In this document: one piece after another, positions 20,201-28,802 of the stretch
Layout: each line of letters opens with the position of its first letter
Position numbering within the stretch: the stretch's first letter is position 1
Assembly (NCBI RefSeq): GCF_009380155.1
Contig: NZ_WHUV01000002.1
Span: forward strand, 1,116,001-1,180,000
Direction: 5' to 3'
Length of the DNA: 64,000 nt
DNA from: Pseudomonas piscis
GTDB lineage: Bacteria; Pseudomonadota; Gammaproteobacteria; Pseudomonadales; Pseudomonadaceae
The notes under the pieces: model-generated
Database searches by the model: none
What the model saw: the letters and a program-made list of their open reading frames with translations, nothing else
What the model was told of the DNA's origin: nothing
Translations under genes and position numbers: made by a program

Positions 20201-23200
20201 CCCCTGCCAGATCAGGTTGGCGGTACGGATGCTGGCCACGTCATTGGCGCCACCGGAACCGTAGATGGCGGGAGTCGAGAGCATGAGGTTGCTCAACAAC
20301 GATTTGCCGGTCACCGGATCGTAGGTATCCAGGCCCGCACTGCCATAGAAGTTGAAGCTGTCCCGGGCCGAAAGTTGCAGGGTCTCCAGGGCCGGGGCGC
20401 CGAACTGGGTATCGCCGCGCAGCAGGCGATCCAGCACTTGCTGGGTCAGGGTCATGCCGGCCGGCAGGCGATTACCCGCGGCTGCCGCAGCCAGGGCCTC
20501 GGGGCTGCCCACGTTGATGCTGCTCAAGCCCAGGTTCAGGTGTCGGGTGCCATAGCGCACCTGGTCGCCCAACTCGAAGGTCTTGTCGGTCAAGGCAACG
20601 ATGCTGCCCTCGGAGTACAACGCGGTTTGTCCGATGCACAGGCTGGTGCCGCAGCTACCCACCTTGATACCGCCACTGGGCTGCTGGGTCGCAGGCGCAC
20701 TCACCACATTGAGCAAGCCATTGGACACCGCCAACATATTGCCTACCTGATAGGTGAAACCGTCCCGCGCGTCATAACTGGCCTTGCCACGACCGATGGT
20801 GTTGATCGAAGCCCCCTGCTCCACCACGATCTCGCCGGAGCTGGCTACCAGGAACACCTCCGGCGCCGCCAGGGCCGCGCCCTGGCGCAGGATGATCGAA
20901 CCATTGCTGGTATTGGTGCCCTCTGCCAGGGTGATGAGGTTACCGCTCTGCCCATACTTGACCAGGGTCAGGCCGCCGAGCATCAGGCGCCCGGCGCCCA
21001 GGGAGTTGAGACTGTCGGCATCCAGGGTGACTCCAGTAAAGCCGTCGGTGGCCGATTGCCCGGCCTGCACCACTTCGATACCGCTACCGCTGCCCCTGTT
21101 CAATATCGAAACGGTACCGCCAAAGCCCCCCGCCGCGGCCTCGAAGCGACCAGTGCCCTTGAAGGAAAACGCTTCGCTTCCGGCACCGGACTCCAGCGCC
21201 AGCTTCAGGGTCTTGGCGTCCACCGGCAGCAAGGGCCGCGGCACGCCGAGCTTGGCCGCATCGGCCATGGCGAATTGTGCGTAGCTGGTCTCGTTGTACT
21301 GCGAATAACGGCGCAGGGTATCGGCCGAGGTCAGGATCAACTGGCTGGCGACGCTGTTGCCGATCCCGGTGTTGGCGATGGACAAGCGCCCGGCGGTGCT
21401 CCAGGAACCATTGCGCATCTGCTGGGCCGAGCCCTCACTGCCAAGTCCCGCCAGGCCGTTGATCTCCACACGGAAAGCCCCCGGCATCAGGGCATAGGTG
21501 GACGGCATCAGGGTATAGGTACCCGCCGCCAGCCCGGGCACTCCGGCGCCGATGGTCACCTGCTGGCCGATCAGCGGGTCTACCGCGCCGCCCTCCGGTG
21601 CCACCGGCGCGTAGCCGGGTTGAGCGCCGGGAACGATGGCGTAGATCGGGTTGCTCGCCAGGCCCGGCAAGACCAGGACGCCATTGGCACCGATCTGCAC
21701 CAGCGGGCTGTAGCGGGCATCGGTGGAGCCGCCGCGCCCGGAGATGAAACCTGCGCCCAGCAACTCGCCGCCGCCGGACAGATCCAGGGTCGCCCCTTGC
21801 TGCACCTTCACCGACTTGCCACCCAGGATCACGCCGACACTCAGCTCACTGTTTTCATTAACCAGCCCACCCTGGCCCACGAAGTTCACGGTCTTGCCGT
21901 TGTACTTGTAGACCTGGCCATCGACGGTGCCGCCATAGGGCAGCACCAGGCCCTTGCCGCTGACCGAGGTCAGGCTGCCGGGCAGCAATTCGACCTTGCT
22001 GCTACCCAGGTTGCCGATCTCGATCAGGCCCAGGGGGGCGCGCACCACGCCGCCCTGCTTGATATTGGCGGCACCCAGCTGCAGGCGGCCGAAGACCGAG
22101 TACGGCACGGCCGAGTCAGTATTGCCGTTGCGCGCAATGGTCAGGGTCCGGGTCGGATCGAATGCGAGGCCTGCGTAATCGTACTTGTAGCCGGCGATCA
22201 CCCGAGCCCCGACCTCGGTACCCGGATACAACTGCGCCGCACGCAGGGTCATGTCGCCCTGGGTCAGCAGCTGGGTACTGATGCCCTTGGCGATCACATC
22301 GGCGCCAGCGCCGGCGAGGAAACGCAGATCGCCCTGGCTATCGAGCCGGACATGATCGAAGCCTCGCCGTTCGATATTCACCAGGCTGTTGTTGGCCTGA
22401 CGCAGGTCGCCCTTGCTGCCGAACATCACATTGCCGCGCACATCGATCAGGTTGCCGCTGGCGTTGAACAATGCCTGGGTAGCGCGCTCCGACGGCCTGC
22501 CGATGGAGACCACCGGACGCACATACTGGTCCTTGGCCTCCGGGGGCGCGAGGATGCCCGCCAACAGCAGGTAAGGCGCCGACAGATTGACCCGGGTATT
22601 GGCTGCGGCAGTTTCCGCCAGGCCCAGGGCGCCACTGTACAGGCGCAGGCTCTGACCCATGTTCAGCGACACATCGCCATCGAAGCTCAACAGGCCGTTG
22701 CTCAGCAAGGCCAGGTTGCCGAAACCGCCAGCTGTCACTTGATCCACACCGAGGCCGCCATGACCATACTCAAGAGCTGAGCCCGCAACATCGGGGGATC
22801 CGGGCAAGACATTGGCCTGGTGAGTCTGGCTGACTACCAGTTCGCGGGCCTTGAGCACCCGGTCGGTCACCGCGTTCTTGGCGTAGTAAGGGCTTTCCAG
22901 GGCCACGGACAAACTACCACCGGCCGCACCGGCACCACCGGCCCTGGCGATAAAACTGCCGTCCAGGTACAGGCCATTGTTGGAGGCGAAGCTGATGCTG
23001 CCGCCATTGCTGGCGACCTGCACCCGCCCTTGTCCGGGAATGTCCAGGGCGGCCTGGGTGCCGGATGCATCCAGCCGCGCACCGTCACGCACCACCACGA
23101 ACAGGTCACTGGCCTTGGCGATGCCAGTGGCCAGGTCGATCTCGCCGCCGATGCTGATGTTGCCGCCGTTGCGCACCTGGCCATAGCTGCGCCCACGATT

Positions 23201-26200
23201 GTCCACGGCGCTCACTGCCCGGGCCGCGACATCGATCAGCGCTTGCTCACCAACCCAGATCGAGCGTCCGTGGCCGGCAGCGTTGGCCGCCTCGGAACTG
23301 GCCACGGTGAGGCCACCGAGGCTGACGCTGCCGCCCCAGGCGTTGAGGGTGCCGTTCATGGTCAACTGGCCGACGCTGCGCAAGTTGATGGCTTGTCCCG
23401 GATCGACATTGATCACCGCACCCTGGCCCACGCTCAGCGCCGTAGTCGCCAGTTGCGCGCCGGTGGAGTACTGGTTGCCGGCGGTCAGGGTCAGCCCGGC
23501 GCCACGGCGCTGGGTCAGCACACCCCTGGTCGCATCCTGCTGGTAAAGATCTGGCAGCCAGCGTTCCAGGATACTGCCCGGATCGCTGCCAGTGCCGGCG
23601 TTACCGGCCTGGGAGCCAAGGCGATAGACCGGCATCTTGACGTCGACCCTGGCGCCCTCGGCGACCACCAGTCCTTCGTTGCCGGTGATATCGTAGGCCG
23701 AGAAGCCCTTGTCGAAGAAGTCTCCCGCCAACTGCAGGGTGCCGGGCTGCGGCGCCACATCCCGCGCACCGACCAGCACCTTGTGCGCCTGCAGGGCCAG
23801 GGTACCGCCGCCGTTGAGTCCATAGCCGCGCAGCTCTGCGTTGAGGTCGAGCTTGCCATCGGCCGCCAGGGTCACATCGCCCCCCTTGCCACCGCTGAGC
23901 TTGCCATCGAAACCTATGGTGCCGCCGGAGCTGGCGTCCACCAGGGTGCCGCTGGCCAGGTTGAGGTCGCCACTGCTGCGCAGCGACACCTTGCCGCCGT
24001 TGCTGAACGGTACGCCGCTGTTGTTCAGCGGATCGAGGGCCAGGTTGTTCCAACGGCCCGACACATCCAGCTTGACCCCGCTGGTGACATCGATCCGCGC
24101 CTGGGCACCGCCAGCGGGGGCAAGGATCACGTCGCCAACCGCGAAATTGCGGTTCACGTCCACCTGACTCAACACGTTGCCGGCGTTGATACTGCCACCG
24201 TGGGCACTGAGGTTGGCGTTGATCTTGACCTGGGGACCGAACAGGGTGATGTCGCCACCGTCGGCCACGGTCAGCGCGCCATCGACCTGGATCTGCTGCC
24301 GGGCGCCGATCTTGATCGCCCCCAGTTGCAGGCCATTGAGCTGGTCGCTGTCGAGTACCAAGCGCCCCTGGCGATCGGCTGGCAAGGCGCTGTCCAGGTC
24401 CAGGCCATCGGCGATCTTCTGCTGGTTGGCGTCGATCAGCACCTGGTCCACGGTGGGGCTCAAGGCATAGCGCAGGACACCGCTGGTCTTGTTATAGATC
24501 GGCGTGTAGTTGCCGATGATCAACTGGGCGCGCTGGGCTGCCGCCTTGTGCGATTGCTGGTAGCCATCGAGGTTGGGCTTGGGCGCCTGGATCTGCCGGT
24601 CGCCCTTGAACACATCGCTGACCAGTTGCCCTTCGAGCACCGCGTTGCCGGTGCCGATCACCAGCTTGCCGGCATCACGACCCACCGTGTAGCCCGCCTC
24701 GTAGCGCTGCTGCTGGGCGATCAGCGGGTTGTAGTAGTAATCGGTGCGCCCCCAGCGCGGACTGCTGTCCACATAGCCTTTGTAGATCCCGGTATAGAGC
24801 AGGTCCCCTGGCGCCCGGGACAATTCGTACAGGCGCCCGTCCACCCCCTTGAGCCAGGTCTGCTGGATATAGCCGCTCTGCACGTCCACGGTGCCGCCGG
24901 ACAGGTTCAACTGGGCGCCGGACTGGGTCACCACATCCTTGCCAGTGAAGGTCAGGGTTCCACCCTGGGCCATCCATTCGCCGATGTTGTGTCGCTGGGT
25001 GCCCAGATAACCGCCCACTTCCAACAGTCCGCCGGCGGTGTACCAGCGATCGCTGGCATAACCGTTGGTGCCCGCAGGCACGAAGATCAGCTCGCGCAGG
25101 TCGACCCACACATCGTTGTTGATCAACTTGCCGGAGTCACGATTGCCCGCCGAATCGCGTTGCTCGTTGCCCTGGACGTTGATCTTGATGTTGTTGGACT
25201 CCATCGCCACCTTGACCCCGACGGCGCCGGCGACGTCGATCACCGCGCCATCGCGCACCAGGCTGCGCTGCCCGGCGCTGACCGCTACCTGGCCACCGGT
25301 GGCCAGGGTGATCGAGCCCTTCTGGAAGTCCACGGTACCGCCGCTGACGATCTCCACCCGGGACTGGTCGGTACGGTCGGCGACGCTGCTGAGGTTGTTG
25401 AACTGGCCGGTGATCAGGTTGCTCGGGGTGCCGTCCAGATTACCCAGGCCGCTGTTGCGCTGGCTGTCCAGGGCGCCGCTGCCGCTGCTATCCAGGAGAA
25501 TCGCCGTGGTGCTGCCCTGCCCCAGGGTGACGCTACCGGTGCCGTCGCTGGCGGAGTTGAGCAAATGGATGGTGCCCCGGGTATCCACCGAAGTACTGGC
25601 CAGGGCCACGCCGTTCTGCAGCACTTGGTGGCCGGTCATGGTGATATCGCCGGTGGAGGCCATGATCAAGCCATTGTTGCTGACCTTGCCGGCACTGCTG
25701 CCCGGCTTGAGCGAGGTGGCCACTTCGTTGCCGCGAGTGGTGGAACGCTGGTTACCCTCGGTCCCGACCCCGCGGCGGATGTAGAAACTGTCGCCGGCGG
25801 CCAGTGTGGTCTGGCCCTTGGCGGTGACGATGGTCCCGGCGTTCTGCACCTCGCTGCCCAGCAGCAAGGCGTAGCCACCGGCATCGGTGGAGGTAGCCGG
25901 GGCATGGGTCTGGATCAAGGCTCCAGCCTGGACCAGGACCTTGCCGGCGGCGTCGGTGAAGGTCGGCTGGCTGCCGTTGGCGTCGACATATAAGCCACGC
26001 TTGTTGAATTGCTCATCGGTGATGGTGGCTGCGGCCGCCACCAGGTTGCGCACATTGACCTGGCTGGTGCCGCTGAACACCACGCCGTTGCGGTTGATGA
26101 TCATCACCGTGCCGGCGCCCTTGATCTGGCCCTGGATCTCGCTGGGTCGGCCATTGGGATCATTGATCCGGTTCATCAGCGCCCAGTTGGACTGCTGCTG

Positions 26201-26743
26201 GAAATCCACCGTGGTGTTGCGCCCGACGTTGAAGGTTTCCCAGTTGAGGATGGCCTTGTCAGCAGTCTGCTCGATGGTCACCGTGGTCTTGCCGCCGGAT
26301 TGGCTCTGCACCGGCCCCTTGGCGTTGATCCAGCCCTGGGTCAGGCTGTTGTCGACCTTCAGTCCGCCCTGGCCGAGGCCATCGGGAACGCTGCTGACGC
26401 TGCCGAACGCAGCCTGGCGGGCCGCCGCCTGGGCCGCCTGTTGTGCGGCGATGGCCGCCACCGTGGAGTTGAGGTTGCCCAGCGAACGCTGCAATTGCTG
26501 GTTGACCCGCACCTGCTGGGACAGCGGTGGCGGCATGCCCGGCATCTGGCTGCCGGTACGCGCGGCAGTGGCCGCCTGGGAGGCGCCCTTGTCGGCGAAC
26601 CAGCCGGAACTGAAGGCCGGGGCAGCATTGGCACTGCCGGCCATCAGCAACAGGGCGATGGCCTGGGCCAGGGGCTTGAGCCGCAGGATCGGCGCCTGGG
26701 AATCCAGGCCAGGGGTGTTAACCGGTGGTTTGCAGCGAACCAT
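14216..26743 (-). CDS. pdtA: Giant filamentous-haemagglutinin-type two-partner-secretion exoprotein (PdtA-like)
   Basis: The protein has 4175 residues, about the size of P. aeruginosa PdtA (PA0690). AAGGA lies about 9 nt before the ATG. An extended signal sequence is probably cut after SANA (residue 40). A TPS/haemagglutinin-activity domain follows at about residues 125-260 (ILNWETFNVG, WALMNRINDPNGRPSEIQG, VMIINRNGVVFSG). Thousands of residues of short Gly/Asn/Ser-rich beta-helix repeats come next. Near residues 3015-3115 is a tandem pair of 48-residue repeats, each ending in a Cys pair. A DUF3739-like region follows near the end (FGGSGVRTNFGGSIQMLTPGG). PdtA is exported by the TpsB protein PdtB and induced by phosphate starvation. 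Here no pdtB-like gene lies beside it. Its neighbours are the DING and hxc genes. Confidence 0.9.
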   Translation of the reverse strand: MVRCKPPVNTPGLDSQAPILRLKPLAQAIALLLMAGSANAAPAFSSGWFADKGASQAATAARTGSQMPGMPPPLSQQVRVNQQLQRSLGNLNSTVAAIAAQQAAQAAARQAAFGSVSSVPDGLGQGGLKVDNSLTQGWINAKGPVQSQSGGKTTVTIEQTADKAILNWETFNVGRNTTVDFQQQSNWALMNRINDPNGRPSEIQGQIKGAGTVMIINRNGVVFSGTSQVNVRNLVAAAATITDEQFNKRGLYVDANGSQPTFTDAAGKVLVQAGALIQTHAPATSTDAGGYALLLGSEVQNAGTIVTAKGQTTLAAGDSFYIRRGVGTEGNQRSTTRGNEVATSLKPGSSAGKVSNNGLIMASTGDITMTGHQVLQNGVALASTSVDTRGTIHLLNSASDGTGSVTLGQGSTTAILLDSSGSGALDSQRNSGLGNLDGTPSNLITGQFNNLSSVADRTDQSRVEIVSGGTVDFQKGSITLATGGQVAVSAGQRSLVRDGAVIDVAGAVGVKVAMESNNIKINVQGNEQRDSAGNRDSGKLINNDVWVDLRELIFVPAGTNGYASDRWYTAGGLLEVGGYLGTQRHNIGEWMAQGGTLTFTGKDVVTQSGAQLNLSGGTVDVQSGYIQQTWLKGVDGRLYELSRAPGDLLYTGIYKGYVDSSPRWGRTDYYYNPLIAQQQRYEAGYTVGRDAGKLVIGTGNAVLEGQLVSDVFKGDRQIQAPKPNLDGYQQSHKAAAQRAQLIIGNYTPIYNKTSGVLRYALSPTVDQVLIDANQQKIADGLDLDSALPADRQGRLVLDSDQLNGLQLGAIKIGARQQIQVDGALTVADGGDITLFGPQVKINANLSAHGGSINAGNVLSQVDVNRNFAVGDVILAPAGGAQARIDVTSGVKLDVSGRWNNLALDPLNNSGVPFSNGGKVSLRSSGDLNLASGTLVDASSGGTIGFDGKLSGGKGGDVTLAADGKLDLNAELRGYGLNGGGTLALQAHKVLVGARDVAPQPGTLQLAGDFFDKGFSAYDITGNEGLVVAEGARVDVKMPVYRLGSQAGNAGTGSDPGSILERWLPDLYQQDATRGVLTQRRGAGLTLTAGNQYSTGAQLATTALSVGQGAVINVDPGQAINLRSVGQLTMNGTLNAWGGSVSLGGLTVASSEAANAAGHGRSIWVGEQALIDVAARAVSAVDNRGRSYGQVRNGGNISIGGEIDLATGIAKASDLFVVVRDGARLDASGTQAALDIPGQGRVQVASNGGSISFASNNGLYLDGSFIARAGGAGAAGGSLSVALESPYYAKNAVTDRVLKARELVVSQTHQANVLPGSPDVAGSALEYGHGGLGVDQVTAGGFGNLALLSNGLLSFDGDVSLNMGQSLRLYSGALGLAETAAANTRVNLSAPYLLLAGILAPPEAKDQYVRPVVSIGRPSERATQALFNASGNLIDVRGNVMFGSKGDLRQANNSLVNIERRGFDHVRLDSQGDLRFLAGAGADVIAKGISTQLLTQGDMTLRAAQLYPGTEVGARVIAGYKYDYAGLAFDPTRTLTIARNGNTDSAVPYSVFGRLQLGAANIKQGGVVRAPLGLIEIGNLGSSKVELLPGSLTSVSGKGLVLPYGGTVDGQVYKYNGKTVNFVGQGGLVNENSELSVGVILGGKSVKVQQGATLDLSGGGELLGAGFISGRGGSTDARYSPLVQIGANGVLVLPGLASNPIYAIVPGAQPGYAPVAPEGGAVDPLIGQQVTIGAGVPGLAAGTYTLMPSTYALMPGAFRVEINGLAGLGSEGSAQQMRNGSWSTAGRLSIANTGIGNSVASQLILTSADTLRRYSQYNETSYAQFAMADAAKLGVPRPLLPVDAKTLKLALESGAGSEAFSFKGTGRFEAAAGGFGGTVSILNRGSGSGIEVVQAGQSATDGFTGVTLDADSLNSLGAGRLMLGGLTLVKYGQSGNLITLAEGTNTSNGSIILRQGAALAAPEVFLVASSGEIVVEQGASINTIGRGKASYDARDGFTYQVGNMLAVSNGLLNVVSAPATQQPSGGIKVGSCGTSLCIGQTALYSEGSIVALTDKTFELGDQVRYGTRHLNLGLSSINVGSPEALAAAAAGNRLPAGMTLTQQVLDRLLRGDTQFGAPALETLQLSARDSFNFYGSAGLDTYDPVTGKSLLSNLMLSTPAIYGSGGANDVASIRTANLIWQGATSPAGTVVAGGAGTGSGRLDINAERIEFGYGAFAQPSTSKTFDRLALGFANVNLNASQRITANHKGSLAVYQSQGGYDPLKGFAYSGGNLNIRTPLMTGEAGSVNRITAGGAIDIGATAGPRGQANGQGAELSLSGDSIRLASAVVLPSGKVTLDARGDVQLTDAALIDVAGRAMAFNDLTKYGAGGEVLLQSRTGNVLQAAGSSIDLSAQNNQAGKLRAVALDSGAGLVDLAGKILGASSGSYDAGGTRVPYLGGAVEIQAQRLGGSGTLDEQFAALNQRLNQGQVHGARSFQLKQGDLTIGNGLKANSINVSLDNGSLRVNGLVDASGERVGSINLAAGNGLVLDSGAVLDAHGSKLRVDSYGKIIDAPNRATVVLGSGKGQLTLAEGARIDLRHGTDVAVGGAAGQNDGRSRGTLELNAPRIFKPDGSSDDIAIDARGRLDIQGARSIAVNGMVSYDNDAPQKNDAASGRPYQEITQAYLDQKHQLSTAFINAALQNSDLMQNKLAGLNNAGYADAFHLRPGVQIVSKTPDGDLVVQGDLDLSGYRYASVNPHSQKTAVYGSGEVGALVLRAGGELSIYGSINDGFAPPPQTVDDKGWVLLPGVDFTGGNIIVPGTGVTLADGTSFPTGATLNYDLPIKGLTLAAGTRLPVTAILDQSLVLPAGTVLAAAIRDAAGNLLFAAGTLLSEAQTLAVGTQLEAGSLLGQNARVKAMTWPKGVALPSLAGDLVLLDGSKPLPKGALIPAGTNVKLPTGVESVQLRPEVAGRQGKLWAIAPMLAEGSQSWSLRLVAGGDTEAADSRILQANPRNGDLHLADSHYGMYANEMPAKGVFTWTAAVVQALAENGVFVKEGDPVDQKVLDDLDLGTIAEFCGATPEFCAMKTTYVWTQAAVDELALAGIEVKLGAVIDEKFIQDLGMPSVEALCTETPTFCLAQSAKEYEAKPSSTRFSVIRTGTGDLELLSAGSLSMDSLYGVYTAGTSSIATRAGDPYNQPRGLGSGSTVLNDPGSYFEQFVNGSTTSLYRAWYPEAGGNLRVDVGGDLTGNITGVASNSWPNPKDKGWDSAEVGSWLWRQGSASVDTGGSAQPTAWWINFGTYTAGAADKLMGFTGFGTLGGGNLQMNVAGDAGILAPAASSSAGMGPRSQGLVLAVGSTGRVASDGSLQLTGGGDLQVRIAGALNPLASTSSDHLGGMLVNLRGDTALQSASQGSIDVLYGGTAKDHSPNETRAFDPLRATRSLAQGGMTLVPGDATFQLQSRGDLVVQSVEDPGRVRQFNTAPFSRSGQQGTGQSWFTLWTDTTGIDLLSHGGNLTPFTSALSMTDLAAVYPSILRATAASGSLYYGKAAAPEREDVNYRYPLLLAPGAKGQLQFLAQDSIHAGGLIVSQSGAAASSMATPWRPAFVGRVGNAVVASNLSASGNPATSTLPLFAFGSGSVAGLVDGAADPARFYAVVGDLVGVSSGRIISFGSGASALHTGQTWYEGSRPVWMMAGRDIVGGGQLFGERNPGDSSSSQGNLFIHNNPSDISIVRAGRDILYSSFNVAGPGTLELTAGRNILMEDKVSVTSLGAVAPGDSRPGASIVMQAGVGASGPDYQRFVEAYLNPDNLGGSGESLAGKRVAKTYENELVAWLAERFGFVGSTTEARAYYAALPAEQQRVFARDVYFAELKAAGREYNEEGGVRQGSYARGRAAIAALFPQTDVAGNPITYKGDITLFGGSGVRTNFGGSIQMLTPGGSQTFGIEGDAPPASAGIITQGAGDIQLYSLGSILLGQSRIMTTFGGAIMGWSAQGDINAGRGSKTTVVYTPPKRVYDNWGNVSLAPSVPSTGAGIATLAPIPEVPSGDIDLIAPLGTVDAGEAGIRVSGSINVAALQVVNAANIQSQGKSSGIPMTATINTSAMTSASAAGSAASQAAQDATRNQQAASRQGQASIVTVEVLGFGSEQVQRPREEASQAPAYNPDSPVQVLGAGPLNEQARARLTEEERKQLTL

Positions 26744-27025
26744 TACTACTCATCCTTTGTTATGACGCCCACGGGTGCGCGACGCTGTACGGCCCAGGGC
26801 GTGCGTCACTGCTTTAGGAATAGGCCGTTGCCAAAGGACACGACCGAACGCTTGTCATGGAAAATTCATGTTTTGGGTGTAACGCTCGCCCGTCGGCGAC
26901 CAAGGCGCCCTTGGTCGACCATCCCGGTGGCCGCGAGCAACCTCGAAGTGAGTCCGCGCTGCCGTCACAGCGGTTGGCGCCAAACTGCGTGCCGACCCTG
27001 GCGATGGACTGGCCGGGCGGCCCTG
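26744..27025 (-). promoter_or_regulatory. Leader and promoter region of the pdtA-like gene
   Basis: This gap between the exoprotein gene and the terminator of the DING gene holds the ribosome site (AAGGA around 26753-26757) and no convincing ORF. A TTGTCAT-GGAA-AATTCAT element at 26852-26869 looks like half a Pho box but points away from pdtA. No clear sigma-70 promoter is visible; in P. aeruginosa pdtA depends on PhoB and the ECF factor VreI, whose sites I cannot identify with certainty here. Confidence 0.35.
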
Positions 27026-27063
27026 AATGAAAAGATCAGCAACGGTCGAAACCGTTGCTGATC
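27026..27063 (-). terminator. Rho-independent terminator of the DING gene
   Basis: A perfect 13-bp hairpin: GATCAGCAACGGT (27034-27046), loop CGAA, ACCGTTGCTGATC (27051-27063), followed on the minus strand by TTTTCATT. It lies just past the stop of the DING-protein gene and separates it from pdtA. Confidence 0.9.
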
Positions 27064-27091
27064 CGGGTGTCGCGGGTATCGAACGCGTCAG

Positions 27092-28285
27092 TTACAGCGG
27101 ACGGCCGATGGCGTTGCAGACGCTGGTGTTACCGATGCTCAGGCCGTTGGAAGCAGTGACGAAGCTGTCACGAATTGCGGTTTTCCAGGCAGCTGGCAGC
27201 GGCACGAAGCGGTTGTTCTTGATGGCGTTGTCGTTGTTGGTCAGCGAGCTGGAGCCGTAGTGGCGACCGAAGAAGGTGCGCACTTGCGAGGTCTGGGTGG
27301 CATCGGCGTAGCACTGGCTGAAGATCAGGTTGGTGAAGCCCAGGATTGGGTAGCCAGTGGATGGGTAAGGCACGACGCTTGGATCGCTAGGGTTAGCGCT
27401 GGCGGCGAAGACCGGCACCCAGTTGTTCGGCTTGTTCAGGTCAACGGTTGGCACCGGTACAGCGTTGATGGCAGCCGACACGTTGGCTGGAGCAGGCGAA
27501 ACGCCAACGATGTTCTTGGCGACGTCTTTACCGACGCGAGCGACCTTGGTGGCGTCATCCAGGCCTTCCAGGGTAGCAGCAGCGTAGTCAGGGCTCATGT
27601 AGGTAACGCGACCTTCACCAGCGTTCAGCGCATCCATCACGCCTTGGCTGGTTACAGCGGCCACGGCACCGGCTGGCAGGCCGCCCGAGTAGCTGGAAGC
27701 GAAGTTGGTGGTCACGGCGAAAGTGCCGGTCTCAGCGCACTTGGCGTTCAGGAAACGGGTGAACAGCTCGGTGGTGCCGCTGCTTTCGTTGCGGTAGACC
27801 ACGGTGATGGCGCCAGTACGACCCGAACCGGAAATCTGGCTCCAGTCGTTGACACGGCCCGAGAACACGCCGCACAGCTCGTTGACGCTCAGGTCAACGG
27901 CAGCGGAGCCAGCCTTGTTGAACGGAATGGCTACCGAAGTGGCCACCGAAGGCACCTGGATCAGTGGACCCCAGGCAGCATTGTGGGCAGCGGCGTAGTT
28001 GGTCAGCTCAGTGGCGCTGAGTTTGGAATCGCTACCGGCCCAGTGCACGTTCTTGCCGGTGGTGCCGGCGACGAACTTGGTGTAGTCGTTGTTCAGGAAG
28101 GCAGCCTTGCCGTTGCCGCTGCCTACGCCGATGTAGGGAGCGAAACCGGCGGTCAGAACGCCAGCGGTCTGGTACAGCGGTTGTGGCAGGGTAGCGCCAC
28201 CGCCGTTGATGTCAGCCATTGCAGCCTGTGCCGAGCACAGGGCAGCCAGGGTCAGGGATGCCGCGAGAACATTGCGCTTAAACAT
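27092..28285 (-). CDS. DING-type (PstS-like) phosphate-binding protein, probable Hxc substrate
   Basis: The protein has 397 residues. The start at 28285 is set by AAGGAGA 7 nt upstream. A Sec signal peptide is cut after AMA (residue 24), so the mature protein begins DINGGGATLPQPLYQ, the N-terminus that names the DING family. Phosphate-binding segments follow (GVGSGNGKAAF, WAGSDSKLS, SSGTTELFTRFL). DING proteins bind phosphate with high affinity, and relatives at this locus in P. aeruginosa (LapA/LapB) are described as secreted phosphatases exported by Hxc. The gene lies directly between hxcS and pdtA, with its own terminator, so it is probably the Hxc cargo and phosphate-regulated (inference). 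Confidence 0.92.
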   Translation of the reverse strand: MFKRNVLAASLTLAALCSAQAAMADINGGGATLPQPLYQTAGVLTAGFAPYIGVGSGNGKAAFLNNDYTKFVAGTTGKNVHWAGSDSKLSATELTNYAAAHNAAWGPLIQVPSVATSVAIPFNKAGSAAVDLSVNELCGVFSGRVNDWSQISGSGRTGAITVVYRNESSGTTELFTRFLNAKCAETGTFAVTTNFASSYSGGLPAGAVAAVTSQGVMDALNAGEGRVTYMSPDYAAATLEGLDDATKVARVGKDVAKNIVGVSPAPANVSAAINAVPVPTVDLNKPNNWVPVFAASANPSDPSVVPYPSTGYPILGFTNLIFSQCYADATQTSQVRTFFGRHYGSSSLTNNDNAIKNNRFVPLPAAWKTAIRDSFVTASNGLSIGNTSVCNAIGRPL

Positions 28286-28417
28286 GAAGAATCTCCTTTC
28301 GTCGTGTTCGTACGTTGGGTGAATAGCTCTTGCATGACGCCATGGCGCTCGGGCCAGAAGCCTTGATCCAGAGGGCTTGATGGGTGAGGCCATGGGGAGA
28401 GAAGTTCGCAGCTTCCG

Positions 28418-28435
28418 GTGACAGTTAAAGGAAAA
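28418..28435 (-). promoter_or_regulatory. Candidate Pho box upstream of the DING gene
   Basis: On the minus strand TTTTCCT-TTAA-CTGTCAC matches the 7-4-7 PhoB pattern (CTGTCAT repeated) at 4/7 and 6/7 positions, and points toward the DING gene about 130 bp away. A second CTGTCAC lies nearby at 28512-28518. The first half-site is weak and no good -10 follows at the ideal distance. Confidence 0.35.
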
Positions 28436-28546
28436 ATGCTCGGGAGAAGCCGGCTGTCACTGCAAAAGATCCTCGGGTGTTCACAGTGCTTTTTAAGGCT
28501 CTTTCGCCCAAGGTGACAGCCAGGTTTCCACTGCCTGGGCCGGCAT

Positions 28547-28624
28547 CTTCCGGCAGGCGCCGTAGCCTCTGGGAGCGAGGCTGGAACATGACAGAACGAG
28601 GAACCCGAGGATGCCTGCCGGAAG
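28547..28624. repeat. Nested inverted repeat between hxcS and the DING gene
   Basis: CTTCCGGCAGGC (28547-28558) pairs exactly with GCCTGCCGGAAG (28613-28624), and inside it AGCCTC (28564-28569) pairs with GAGGCT (28577-28582). A further GGCCGGCA/TGCCGGCC pair lies at 28738-28770. The 517-bp gap from 28286 to 28802 otherwise has no supported gene. It could be a REP/BIME-type element, an attenuator or part of a terminator. Confidence 0.5.
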
Positions 28625-28802
28625 GGTCGGGAGCGCGGGGAGCGGCCTGAAAAAAGAATCTGCCGGTGCGGCCCTCGCGCTACGAGCGAAAACTCGTACC
28701 GGGCAACTTGATACCTGCGGAACAGGCAGGCATCCATGGCCGGCAGACCAGTGCAATGGGTTTGCCGGCCACGGCCGAACGGTGGGAGCGCCCTCGCCCC
28801 GA

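Noticed and set aside
17210..22780. 1856-codon open frame on the plus strand
   Set aside because: It lies wholly antisense to the exoprotein gene. Its protein is Gln/Ala/His/Gly-rich with no domains, as expected from the reverse frame of a high-GC repetitive gene.
26852..26869. Possible Pho box before pdtA (TTGTCAT-GGAA-AATTCAT)
   Set aside because: It points away from pdtA on the plus strand, and the second half-site matches at only 4 of 7 positions.
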